Shown here piece by piece: positions 19,975-29,748 of a stretch of 64,000 nt of DNA. Source of the stretch: Dermacentor variabilis (Eukaryota > Arthropoda > Arachnida > Ixodida > Ixodidae); assembly GCF_050947875.1 (NCBI RefSeq), contig NC_134570.1, positions 243,776,584 to 243,840,583 on the forward strand, written 5' to 3'. The position numbers were made by a program, and so were the translations under genes. Within the stretch, counting starts at the first letter, position 1; every line of letters starts with the position of its first letter. The notes below the pieces were generated by a model, which saw only the letters and a list, made by a program, of their open reading frames with translations, had not been told where the DNA came from and did no database searches.

Positions 19975-20988
19975 ATGGAAAACAACCCTGATTGTCTTGT
20001 GTGCATGAAGGCTCTTACATCCAATGGAATTTTATGTGGTCTATGCCATAATAAGTACGATATAGGTAAATGCGCAGGAGCAACTAAAACTGCCTATAAA
20101 AGCATGAGCGACTCTGACATTGATTCTTGGACATGCCAGACTTGCAAAGTGGCCGACACTCGGGCTCGCAAGATAGCGCATGAACAGCATAAAAACGAGA
20201 ATGAAAAGGCAGTGATGAAAGAGCCTTCATTGAACGATGTCATGGCTTCAATTGAGTCACTGTCGTCGAAGTTCAGCGATATGATGGAACGCCTAGCAAA
20301 ATTAGAAAAAACTGCTGAAACACAAATGCTGAAACATAATGTCACACTGTTTAAACTGGAGGAACAGCATAAGCAAATTGTAGGAATGGAGGGTTCACTG
20401 GAACACATTTCTTCGCAGTACAACACACTACTGAAAGCGATTCAAACACAAAAGGAAGAGATTAAAAATCTGCAGACGACAACCGTGAACCTAGGTGCGA
20501 AATCCGACAGTCTGGCAGATGAGGTCACGCAGATTAAACTATCGATTGAAAGCTTAGAAGAGTACTCGCGGAGAAGTAATATGGAAATCGACGGAATACC
20601 TCAGTCAAACGATGAAAACCTCAGAGATATCTTGAACAATTGTGCTGCCAAATTGGGTCTGACTAAGCCAATGGACGGACAGCTACAGGCAATTCACAGA
20701 ATTAGAGTTCGGACAGGGGCATCTCCGCCTATACTGGTTAGGTTCTCTAACAGTTCAATTAGAGATGCATGGCTAGCCAAAAAACTTCAGCTAAAGTCCG
20801 ATAAGATCTTCATTAATGACAACCTGACATCATATGCGAGGAAGTTGTTGTGGATGGCTAAGAATGCAGCTAAAGAAAAGTCGTACAAGTTCGCGTGGTT
20901 GAAGAATGGCAAAGTATTCGTAAGGAAACAAGAAGGAGCCGGTGATATCACAATTGAAAATGAAGTGAGTTTATCCAAAATGACGTAG
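19975..20988 (+). CDS. ORF1 of a CR1-like LINE: zinc-finger, coiled-coil protein (337 aa)
   Basis: Intact from ATG 19975 to TAG 20986. Residues about 7-55 hold a PHD-like Cys pattern: CLVC, CGLC, then KC and WTCQTCK. Residues about 75-190 are rich in heptad Leu/Ile/Glu/Lys and predict a long coiled coil. The C-terminal part (EEYSRRSNMEIDGIP, then IHRIRVRTGASPPILVRF) resembles the RNA-binding region of L1/CR1-type ORF1 proteins. It probably trimerises and binds LINE RNA. The ORF2 start codon follows 2 bp after the stop (ATG 20991). ORF1 at 55828 is a distant relative with the same plan. Confidence 0.8.
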   Translation: MENNPDCLVCMKALTSNGILCGLCHNKYDIGKCAGATKTAYKSMSDSDIDSWTCQTCKVADTRARKIAHEQHKNENEKAVMKEPSLNDVMASIESLSSKFSDMMERLAKLEKTAETQMLKHNVTLFKLEEQHKQIVGMEGSLEHISSQYNTLLKAIQTQKEEIKNLQTTTVNLGAKSDSLADEVTQIKLSIESLEEYSRRSNMEIDGIPQSNDENLRDILNNCAAKLGLTKPMDGQLQAIHRIRVRTGASPPILVRFSNSSIRDAWLAKKLQLKSDKIFINDNLTSYARKLLWMAKNAAKEKSYKFAWLKNGKVFVRKQEGAGDITIENEVSLSKMT

Positions 20989-20990
20989 GC

Positions 20991-21123
20991 ATGGAAGTAG
21001 AATCTAACACAAAAAAAGACTGGGTAAATTACCGACAGAGATACACCTGCGAGGAAGGAAAAACTGCATGTCTTGATCTGATTCATATTAATATCAGAAG
21101 CATACACAAACATTGGGACCTGG
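20991..21123 (+). pseudogene. Start of ORF2 (endonuclease) of the CR1-like LINE, truncated
   Basis: ATG at 20991. The motif LIHINIRSIHKHWDL matches the first beta-strand of AP-type LINE endonucleases (HxNIRS with the metal-binding Asn), as in HLNIRSFANKENDL of ORF2 at 56756. After HWDL the sequence departs from the family and stops at TGA 21159. Confidence 0.65.
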
Positions 21124-22074
21124 TATTTATGACCTGCACATGTGTGGCCACACATAATTGAGGATATATAATTTTTTTTTAGGAGGGTTCCCGTACAGTG
21201 ATAAAAGGAAGGAAAATACCTTTAAAAAAAAAAGGAACATAACATGTGATTTGAACTCGTGATCCTTCAATGTTGCCCGGAAAGGTAGCTCAGTCGGTTG
21301 GTTCGTCAAGCCAGCGGTTACTTTCAAGCGCTATAGCTCCTGCTCCGTGCCTCATACTTATGTGGAAAGGGGCTGGTGTTGTCCGCGCCAGTCGATTTTT
21401 GCTGATTCTGAGTGGTTGGAAGGCATAATTTCTTGGAAAAATGGCCGCCAGAGGAGCAGCGTGAACTCGAGCGGCTTTAGAGACTAGGAAAACTGCCTTA
21501 AAGTATTTAGAATTGAGGGGTAGTTTCGTTAACAAACTATAACACGGCAATCAGCACTCGAATATAATTATAACCCTAATAATAATTGTAAATATACATC
21601 TCATCTATAGTATCTAAAGCGCGCGCTGTTCCTTGCCTCTGCGTGTAGTAGTTAAGAGAGCCAGTTTAAGGGCGGAGAAGAGGGAAGGAAAAGAAAGCAA
21701 ACTTGCAGCGCCGTGGTTTTAAGGCGCAACCGTGGTAGAGAAACGGAAAGGCGATATAAGCATGCGTGGCCATGATACGCAGACGACAAACTGCCTTACA
21801 ATATTTAGACTTGAGGGGAAGCTTCGTTAACAAACTATAACACGGCAATGAGCACTCGAATACGACGAGAGAAATAATTGAGACGCGGAAAATTCCCTTG
21901 AAATAAATCTGGTTTGCGAGACAAGTGCTCGTATGTATGGAATCTCTTAAAAGATGAGGGGGGAAATATGCGCTCACCGAGAGGGCATCGTCCGCACGAG
22001 ACCACCGCCAGGCTCCTTACGGGGATGTGGAGTGCTTCGCGGCCGGAACGAAGCCCCCCCTCTCCGCCGGCCAG
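21124..22074. repeat. Non-coding DNA with a direct repeat spaced 298 bp
   Basis: A segment with CGTTAACAAACTATAACACG lies at 21490-21565 and again at 21788-21863, with roughly 85 percent similarity including flanks such as AACTGCCTTA. Between and before the copies is mixed sequence with no recognised gene; a tRNA A-box-like string TAGCTCAGTCGGTTGG is at 21287-21302 without a matching B box on the same strand. Probably old repeat DNA. Confidence 0.5.
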
Positions 22075-22370
22075 GCGTGGAAAACGCGCTTTCCGATCGC
22101 TCAAGGTTAATCTTAAGAAAATCGCCCAGCGAGCGAATGTTCGTGTAGTATTTTCTGCCCCCAATAAGCTCATGAGGATTTGCAAACTCACTAATCCGAA
22201 TAAGGTAGCTCCTCTTTCCTGCGACAAGAACCACAAAAATAAGTTTGTTAATTGCGCACATTGTGTTGTTTATTCTTTTCCACTCAAGTGCGGAAAACGT
22301 TACGTTGGACAATCTGGCCGATGCCTGAATGACAGGCTGCGCGAGCATGGTTACAATGCCAAGAATTGTA
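22075..22370 (+). pseudogene. Penelope-like element, RT end and GIY-YIG endonuclease, left half
   Basis: The frame from about 22075 gives NVRVVFSAPNKLMRICKLTN (linker after the RT thumb), a Cys/His linker (LSCDKNHKNKFVNCAHC) and VVYSFPLKCGKRYVGQSGRC with LNDRLREHGYNAKN. The V-VY...YVGQ...R pattern, with the Cys-rich linker, is that of the GIY-YIG endonuclease of Penelope-like retroelements. The ORF stops at 22376 only because foreign DNA starts at 22371. The domain resumes at 44665 in the same frame once the insertion is removed. The RT itself is missing upstream. Confidence 0.85.
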
Positions 22371-22567
22371 CACTCTAAAAATTTTAACACCCTTAAGGGT
22401 GTAAATGACTTGTCCCATGGGTGACACCCTTTTTGGGTGTATTGATAAACCCCAAGCAAAGGGTGCAAATTAACACCCACAGAAGAAGGGGTGTTAATAT
22501 GACGTCACCTCGCCTATGGGTGTAAAACAAACAACACCCTTTCTAAATGGGGTGTAACACAGACACC
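22371..22567. repeat. Left terminal region with ACACCC/GGGTGT motif array
   Basis: At least ten copies of ACACCC, CACCC or their complement GGGTGT alternate in both orientations (for example AACACCCTTAAGGGTGTAAA and ACACCCTTTTTGGGTGT), making many small hairpins. The array continues after the SINE block at 23460-23503. The right end (44505-44662) has the same composition. Confidence 0.8.
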
Positions 22568-22669
22568 GAATAAAGGGAAAATGAGACATCCACCCGTTTT
22601 GTAGCAATTGCTACAAAGGAAGCCCATACGGGTTCCTCTAAAGAAAAGCCTCTAGTTGAAGAAAAATTC

Positions 22670-22743
22670 GTCCTGGTCCGGGACTCGAACCCGGGACCAC
22701 CGCCTTTCCGGGGCAGCCGCTCTACCATCTGAGCTAACCAGGC
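22670..22743 (-). tRNA. tRNA-like SINE head, copy 1 (anticodon position GGA, Ser-like)
   Basis: 74-nt cloverleaf on the minus strand: acceptor GCCTGGT with ACCAGGA (6 of 7 pairs), D arm GCTC/GAGC, anticodon stem CTGCC/GGCGG with loop CCGGAAA, T arm CCCGG/CCGGG. A box TAGCTCAGATGG and B box GGTTCGAGTCC are good. Position 33 is C instead of the usual U, and the acceptor has a terminal mismatch, so it is more likely a SINE promoter than a working tRNA. Confidence 0.5.
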
Positions 22744-22950
22744 GGCTAGCAGATGGTAGGGCGAAGTCGAATTTGTCGACAACACGAAGCAAAGGCAAGA
22801 GTTTGACGTAGTAGTTCTGCGGAAACCCGCAAGGTGGAGAGAAGCAATGAATAAAGGGAAAATGAGACATCCACCCGTTTTGTAGCAATTGCTACAAAGG
22901 AAGCCCATACGGGTTCCTCGAAAGAAAAGCCTCTAGTTGAAGAAAAATTC

Positions 22951-23024
22951 GTCCTGGTCCGGGACTCGAACCCAGGACCACCGCCTTTCCGGGGCAGCCG
23001 CTCTACCATCTGAGCTAACCAGGC
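22951..23024 (-). tRNA. tRNA-like SINE head, copy 2
   Basis: Same cloverleaf as copy 1 with one change in the T stem (CCCAGGAC for CCCGGGAC on the + strand). Same anticodon loop CCGGAAA. Confidence 0.5.
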
Positions 23025-23226
23025 GGCTAGCAGATGGTAGGGCGAAGTCGAATTTGTCGACAACAGTAGCAATTGTAGCAATTGCTACAAAAGGGGTGGA
23101 TGTCTCATTTTCCCTTTATTCATTGCTTCTCTCCACCTTGCGGGTTTCCGCAGAACTACTACGTCAAACTCTTGCCTTTGCTTCGTGTTGTCGACAAATT
23201 CGACTTCGCCCTACCATCTGCTAGCC

Positions 23227-23300
23227 GCCTGGTTAGCTCAGATGGTAGAGCGGCTGCCCCGGAAAGGCGGTGGTCCCGGGTTCGAGTCCCGGACCAGGAC
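23227..23300 (+). tRNA. tRNA-like SINE head, copy 3 (inverted)
   Basis: Same sequence as copy 1 on the + strand, followed by GAATTTTTCTTC, a T-run that could end Pol III transcription. Same C33 and acceptor mismatch. Confidence 0.5.
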
Positions 23301-23503
23301 GAATTTTTCTTCAACTAAGAGGCTTTTCTTTCGAGGAACCCGTATGGGCTTCCTTTGTAGCAATTGCTACAAAACGGGTGGATGTCTCATTTTCCCTTTA
23401 TTCATTGCTTCTCTCCACCTTGCGGGTTTCCGCAGAACTACTATGCCAACACAGACACCACCCTTTCAATATGGGCGTAGCATGGACAACACCCTTCCAA
23501 AAG

Positions 23504-24880
23504 GGTGTTATCCCTGCAAGTATTTTAGCGTTCACTACAGCCATGTAGTTAATGGGCAGACTAGCTGTTGTGAATGCTGCCTAGCCTTAGCTATGGTGCT
23601 ACCTTGTTCAGTATGAGCCAGAATCTGTGAGGCGTCGTCATATTGCGCTTCTGGTCCGTCATGTGGTAGCATAACGTGCGACCCTTTCAGGCAAACAATT
23701 TAAGGTTTCGCCATTGCAGCAAGGCACACACGCCATGCTTTTCGTAATCTTCCTCTGCAGTGACAGTACACTGCCGGCAGGATGCAGAGCGCAATAACAA
23801 TGCGCGCTGCACTAAGGACACAGGATCTCCCACACCTTGGTGCACCAGTACTTATAACCCCGCGGAAACACTACACAGCCAAAAGCATAGTTACATGCAT
23901 TTCAGAAATAAAACACCACTTTTCTTGGTCAAAAATTTTCGCAACACCAGCTCGACCAGGAGGGAAAGACACCACAGCTCGTTGTTGCAGCTCATATTGA
24001 ATGCAATAGAGCGCAAGCAATGCATGCATTGGCGACGGTAACAAGTGCAGTACTACAGAAGCATACGTTTGCCTAACAATCAGTTTTTTGCCGTTTTAAG
24101 CACATATTTTATACCTCTAATCATCAAAGTTGTCATTTATCTCCACGGGATGCTTCTACTAGTACTTTCACACATATTACTTAAAGGTAGCTCTGAAAGC
24201 CAAAGAACAAAGTGCATCCACGTCGAATGTTTCAGCATTTACGAACAAAACAGCATGTGTAGCTGTGCATGCTGTTCAATATATAAGCAAGCACTATTTC
24301 CTGAAATATATGTATGCTCCATTTACTGACAGTGACCTGCTTATACCCAATAACTTAGTTTATTTTTCACCATGTGCTTGCATTGAATATTCCACAGGCA
24401 TTGTCAGTTAAGCTACCAGAATAACAATCAGCTAGTCTAAGGTTACCTAATTGAACAAAAGCATTGTAAAATTTGTGACGAAATGTCAGAAGTATTTATT
24501 TCATTCAAGAGAAATGGTTACATAATAATGTTTGCACATTTTAAAAGTAAAAAGGAAGATGAGTAAAACCGTACCAATACAAAGACATAAGCACCGAATA
24601 ATGGCACAGGCTTGTTCAATTAAATTTTAAGCAGAACAGTTTCTTTAAATAACCTCACTACGAACTATCACGTTTTCATTCGAAAAGCACTGCATCTTAT
24701 TATAAAGCACAAAAATAACCGGTCACATGAGTAAGAACAAGTCTGAGTGTCTTTAACACAAGGATAAAAAGTTTGGCGAGTTGGTACAGTAACATGATCT
24801 TGGATTGTAGCGCGAAGTGACACGGACACAGACTAGAAGCAGACAGGATGAGTACTAACTCTCAGCTAAATTTTTATTGA
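23504..24880. other. AT-rich DNA without recognised gene
   Basis: Short ORFs only, none with a motif. No repeat structure seen by eye. Confidence 0.5.
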
Positions 24881-24885
24881 AACGA

Positions 24886-24888
<3 letters not shown>

Positions 24889-24971
<83 letters not shown>
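24889..24971. repeat. Compound microsatellite (CA)n(TA)n
   Basis: About 33 CA units followed by about 8 TA units. Confidence 0.97.
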
Positions 24972-27089
24972 GGTGACTGCAAAAAACCGCAGCACATCAT
25001 GACTATTGAATACATAGTAGTAACATGAAGACGACTAACAAAAGCTATCAGCCATCAACTGCATGGCAAATCTGAGTGCAAGCTATTCTCTTATCAAGTA
25101 TACCTGTAGGCACTGCGACCAATGTGCTCCCAAGATGTACGAGGCATTAGCCATTGCAGAGTTGTAAGGACATGGCAATCCTAGGATGATTATGTTCTTG
25201 AGGCTTTTTTCCCCACTTTCCATCTTTTGAAACGTGTATACTTTAGTCATGAAAACAAAAATGGTACAACTGGCGTGTGATAAGTTTTGCATCTTATTTC
25301 CTAGCAGCTCATTGAAACGAGCCACGATGACAAATTTAAATGCTGTTACCTCATCAGACATTCAAATTTCTTAAACACAAACAAAACCAGATAGGCATTA
25401 GAGTGAGCATCACTTAAATACATTACACTGGTTTAAAGTTATTGCACCACTTTGTGTCAGGTAAAAACTTTAGAAACACAAAAAATGTTAAGATTCTACG
25501 GCCAACCGTGAAAACTAAATAAAGAAATCATTAAGCTTTCTTAAACGGGTACAGTAGCTTTACAACTGGCCGTCTTGGTGTGGACACGCAGATAGATGAG
25601 CAGCCATTCTACTGAGACGAGAATGTTCAGGGCTTCGCGTGGAAGTCTGTGAGAGGCTGCAGAGTAGTTCTTGGTCCACGTGAAGGAGGTTGCTTGCATA
25701 CACGTTTGGGCCACCATACTGAATGCATGGTGTTACCGGAACCTTTTCCCCCTGCATTGTGGTAAAAAGGCATGGTTAAGCTTATACGATATTTAATATG
25801 CAAAAAAAGAGGTGAGGCATGCAGACAGGACACGAGAGTAGAGAAGTGATCACGAACGCGAAAAACATGAAAAATGTCATTAAATTGTTTTATTAGATAA
25901 AATTTTTTATACTATGTGTCATTCATTATGAGGGTTCATAACCGCAACACATTTAATATATAAGCAGGTAGAATTATCGGTTTGGTCAGTTTGTACAAGC
26001 TCGTTTGAGGCAAGAAATCGAGTTTCACAAACACAACCTCAACATTCTTGATTGAAAAAGGAACACCTCACATGACATGCAGTCCTGTGAGTGGGAATTG
26101 CACAGTTCAAGAAAAACAAATTAAAACTCACAGACCGATCCTGAAAAAGGAATAAGCACCTGCTACTGCAAAAAGCGAATTAATTGATAGGTTTTAGTAG
26201 CACAAGGGCATCTTTGGCCAATGAGCGCCAAGTCTATACTGCAAAAGATAAACTTAGTGCATCTTTACAAAGCAAATATATAAAGATGACTAATGCCTCT
26301 CTGCACTACAGTTGCTTTGCTCTAGCGTGAAGTCATTTTAATGCATGCACACGTACATACACATGCTACATCCAAGTGTAACAGCTGCAGAATTAAAATT
26401 CGGCAGCAACAAAGTCGCAACCTTTAACCACTGATCTCAAGCTGTACTAGTGACTGGAGGTAGTACCAATATCACCAATGACGAGTTGCACTCTTTCTGC
26501 CCGATGTTATGCTGCTCTTATGTCAAAGATGAGTTACAGCCGGCATTAAGGGATAGCTGCCCTCAAGAGCAGCTCTTTTTGTGTTATTTCTAACCAGAGA
26601 CCAATGAATAATATATTTTTAGAATGAGAATGACACCGAAAAATTGAATACGTAATAAATTTGGTACATTTTTCCAGAATTACCTTGGGGTTTAACGGCT
26701 AAAGCGGCAATCCAGACACTAGAACAAGTTTCGACATGTTTGCTGCCAGTGAATGCTAGAAACTATGTTGGCATTCTATAGTTTTGCCCAACAATGCAAA
26801 AGGGATTCTTAATAACTGAGGAAATAAATGGAAAACTATCATGAAGTATATTTCGTGAATGTAATGCAGAATTACTCAACTTCTGTTACTATATAATCTC
26901 CATTTGATTAACCTGCACTTTCTGAACTAGTTCAGGAGGTGCTGCATTTCACTACTCATTCCACCAGTTCAACGTGGCAGCAACTGCACGTTGTGATTTG
27001 TTTTACTTAGTGCAGGGCGAGTTCACAGCATTCCCTGCACTTGGCCGAAAGGTAGTGCATGTTTACGCAGCAGGTGTGGTGCCGCTTCT
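24972..27089. other. AT-rich DNA, mostly featureless
   Basis: No coding region with recognisable motifs. A weak candidate terminal exon (25560-25751) is listed separately. The rest shows no clear repeat or gene. Confidence 0.4.
25560..25751 (-). other. Weak candidate terminal exon, 64 codons
   Basis: On the minus strand a pyrimidine-rich stretch and ATGCAG (acceptor) precede an open frame beginning GEKVPVTPCIQYGGPNVYAS and ending HQDGQL-stop at 25560. Composition is less AT-rich than the surroundings. It has the right phase (0) to follow the donor of the candidate exon at 36297-36433. I recognise no family, and no polyadenylation signal is clear, so this may be chance. Confidence 0.2.
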
Positions 27090-27750
27090 GCACGAGCGAG
27101 GCGCAGAAATCAGTTTCATACAATAATTACTAGAGGGAACTCTGACGTTAGTGTCCACAGGAGATCAAACAAGAACGGCTGTACCAGCATGGAAATTATG
27201 GGAAGTACATGGATTTGCCTAAACTTCGTCTGTTTGGCTTCAAACGGCTTTGTGACTTTGTAAACTAGTCATTTTCAACAATATACTGTGTAATAAATAA
27301 ATAAACATTAAAATCGTCCGACGACAGGATTCAAACACAGGAACTCTAGAACAGAAGTCTGATATTTAAACCATTAAGCCACGGAGGCATGTAAGGACAA
27401 GCGAGTGCAACGCCCTGATGAATTTATCGCGGGCATACCAGTGCCTTGAGACGCTTGGCGCCCTTCGATTTGGCTACCTGGACAAGCTCAATCGTTGCAA
27501 TTAATAGCAATTGTGCGTGTTGGCGCCGTCTTCTGCACTTCGAAGAGTATAGACTGCGCTGAAATTTACGAGAATAAGGTTTATATAGCGTATAATATAC
27601 GAAGCCACAAGAACGTCTGAATTCACAAGCACGAATATCAGACAAATCCATGTGCTTCCCATCATTCCCATGGTGGTACGACTGCAGCGCCAGAGTTACC
27701 TCTAGTAATTACTGTAAGAAACTCTATGGCAGAAAAAACCGAAGTGCCTC
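27090..27750. repeat. Inverted-repeat (foldback) element
   Basis: TAATTACTAGAGGGAACTCTG near 27124 is mirrored by the complement of CAGAGTTACCTCTAGTAATTA near 27692. The arms extend to CATGGATTTG (27219) and CAAATCCATG (27644), and weakly outward to GCGAGGC near 27100 and its complement near 27745. Arms are about 100 bp with some gaps. A tRNA-like stretch lies in the loop. No target duplication identified. Confidence 0.6.
27313..27391 (-). repeat. tRNA-like SINE fragment
   Basis: The minus strand reads CCGTGGCTTAATGGTTTAA (A-box-like) and GTTTGAATCC (B box) about 45 nt apart, followed by TTTTAATGTTTATTTATTTA. This fits a degenerate tRNA-derived SINE. Confidence 0.4.
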
Positions 27751-28554
27751 GCATTTTGTTCTGGAGTAATAAACTAAGTTTTGCTAGTCCCATAAATCTT
27801 ACTGGTCATTAATTCCAAGTTTTAGTGCAGTCACGTGTCTAGTAGGCAATTGTGGTATTTTGCATAACCATTGCAAAGCCAACTGTGATGAATGTTCACT
27901 CTGGTAAATTGTTTATGATCGAGTAGCATAGACTACTGAAGCAATCTCTGGAAAGCAAGTGAAGTAATTTTCTTATTAGCAGCCTTTAAACAGCATTCGA
28001 GCATATGACACATGCACCTCAGATATGCAGATATTTCCTTGGCTCAGCAAGAAGCGATGCTTCATGTTCCACGAGGCTTTTTCTATCAAAGCAATATTGG
28101 TGCTCTCTAAAAACAATGCCAATGCAGATGATCCAAATATTTTTCAGGGGCAACAGTTATGCCTGAAATCATGCTAGATTAGTTTTTTAAACACATGCTC
28201 AGACCATGTTAGAAGTGCTTCTTAATATCCTCCTATTTATTAGACTAGTCATATATCTGTACACAAAGGCTACTAATTAGGTCCCATGCTATATCATATT
28301 AACAAAAACTTCACTTAGTAATACACATGCTATGATAAGATTTGAGACCACATTGAGATGCTGAACAAGGTGAATTCATTATTTTTAAAATGAAGCTCCT
28401 GTTCTTCCAAACGAGAAGAAAGGATACTGAGGGTCAAAATTTTTCTGAATAACAGCTGGAAGATGCCAGGGAAGGCACGTGGAAACTTATTTGTAATTTT
28501 CTATTTAAATGTAGAAATGATAAAGCGAAATGAAAATGGTAAAAAAAACAACCA

Positions 28555-28640
28555 GGCATGGGGGGAGAACGAACCTACAGCCTTTGCATTAGGCATGCGA
28601 TGCACTAACCACTGTGCCACCGAGCTCGCATTCAACCGTC
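28555..28640 (-). repeat. tRNA-like SINE head (minus)
   Basis: The minus strand has GGTGGCACAGTGGTTAGTGC (A box) and GTAGGTTCGTTC (B-box-like), then CTCCCCCCATGC. It lies tail-out from the similar head at 28673. Confidence 0.45.
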
Positions 28641-28672
28641 CACAATGGCCCCTCAGATTGTCGACGCTCGAA

Positions 28673-28750
28673 CACGGCCGTAGTACCACAGTGGTTAGTA
28701 TATCACATGCGTAATGTGAAGGTCATGGATCCGTTCCCCACCCATAGGTG
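28673..28750 (+). repeat. tRNA-like SINE head (plus)
   Basis: CGTAGTACCACAGTGGTTAG (A box) and ATGGATCCGTTCCCC (weak B box). Together with 28555-28640 it forms a head-to-head pair about 33 bp apart. Confidence 0.4.
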
Positions 28751-29481
28751 GATATCTTTTAATTCACTTTAACTTACCTAGAATTTATCATTTCTATACT
28801 TCATATAAAAAACTTAAAACATGTTCCTGTAGGCTTTGATTGGCCTCATTATCTGCTGGCTTCTTCCAGTTCTGTTACTTCCAACACTTATACATATTCT
28901 AATCTGGTAAGTAAACAGTTCTGCATGATGCTGGAATGCAATATAAAACATTATTGCAGGTCGTGTTATGTAGAATGCCTTACATTGCCCAGGCAAGGTG
29001 TATTTATGTCAATCTGAAAAAAAAAACAATTCCCACTCTAGGCTGCAATGCTGTGTACTGCTGTGTGCAACAGGATTTAACGAAAACAATTTGTTCAGAA
29101 ATAAAGCCACCAAACAACGAGGAAATATGAAAACTAGATGAAAATTTGTGCAGTTGCATGTTAAAAAATTAGCACAGCAACAGATGAAGACATAATGAAG
29201 GAAGCGCGTGGATGGTTTATTTTGGACACACGAAGCAATATACTTGAAAGATGCATATGAGCTTACACGTGGAGAAATATTTTTTATGTAGCAGCTAAAC
29301 TACGAACAGGCCTAGAACACACTGATACAAGGTGTCGAGCATGTAAATCTTATCATGCCCTTAAGTCAAAGAAACATGGCTGTTTCTCATGATTCGCTAC
29401 ACATGGCTGGCTCACACAACTTAGCCACTTCTATATATGCCTTGTAATTACCAGGTGGTCTGTATGACATGTGCAAGCTTT
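28751..29481. other. AT-rich DNA, nothing recognised
   Basis: No ORF with motifs and no repeat seen up to the left LTR of element C. Confidence 0.5.
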
Positions 29482-29656
29482 AAGACAATTGAAGATGTAC
29501 CCGGCGTCGGCGAGACAGACAGTTGTACAAGATGGCGTACACAAAACTCAAGCTGGCGTCCTCAGCCTCTGCTTCTTCTTCTTTAGCCCCCACCTCGTGC
29601 CGAGCGCGCGTTCAAGTCACATCTTTTTCAGCGCTGGCGCGTGACAACTAGCGGCA
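29482..29656 (-). repeat. 3' LTR of element C
   Basis: On the minus strand starts TGCCGCTAGTTGTCACGCGC and shares 175 bp with the 5' LTR. The final about 9 bp of the 5' LTR (TTCGTGACA on the minus strand) are not matched here: the sequence after CAATTGTCTT is AAAGCTTGCACATG. Confidence 0.85.
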
Positions 29657-29669
29657 TTATCCCCCCGCC
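29657..29669 (-). promoter_or_regulatory. Polypurine tract of element C
   Basis: The minus strand has GGCGGGGGGATAA immediately before the LTR start TGCCGC. Confidence 0.65.
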
Positions 29670-29748
29670 AAAAGAAAAGCACCGACCCGATGCTTACTAA
29701 ACTACGATGCTTACTAAAAGAAAGTGGAAGTGTGGTAGTCGTATGAGA

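Larger units (their letters stand above)
19575..21123 (+). mobile_element. CR1-like LINE, 5' part (promoter repeats, ORF1, start of ORF2)
   Basis: Inserted in the satellite after GGAGAAGTGT. It has 1.3 promoter monomers, a PHD-like and coiled-coil ORF1 and the first about 44 codons of an endonuclease ORF2, then the homology stops near 21123. LINEs are normally 5'-truncated, so this 3'-truncated shape points to a later deletion or rearrangement. Confidence 0.75.
22556..23459. mobile_element. Block of three tRNA-derived SINE units with 12-bp target duplication
   Basis: AACACAGACACC is found at 22556-22567 and 23448-23459. The 880 bp between consist of a unit of about 283 bp repeated: two copies on the minus strand (beginning GAATAAAGGGAAAATGAGAC at 22568 and near 22851) and one inverted copy on the + strand, joined near 23065 at a TAGCAATTGCTAC palindrome. 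Each unit has a tRNA-like head. One pair of duplications around the whole block means it was copied in as a unit or grew afterwards. Confidence 0.8.

Noticed and set aside
22670..23300. Three tRNA-Ser genes as working host tRNAs
   Set aside because: All have C at position 33, an acceptor mismatch and identical long repeat flanks, so they are better read as SINE heads. They are listed as tRNA-like only.
25083..25361. 92-codon minus-strand ORF as a gene
   Set aside because: No recognisable motif, Phe/Ile/Lys-rich as expected from AT-rich DNA, and no convincing splice or start context. Left as unassigned.
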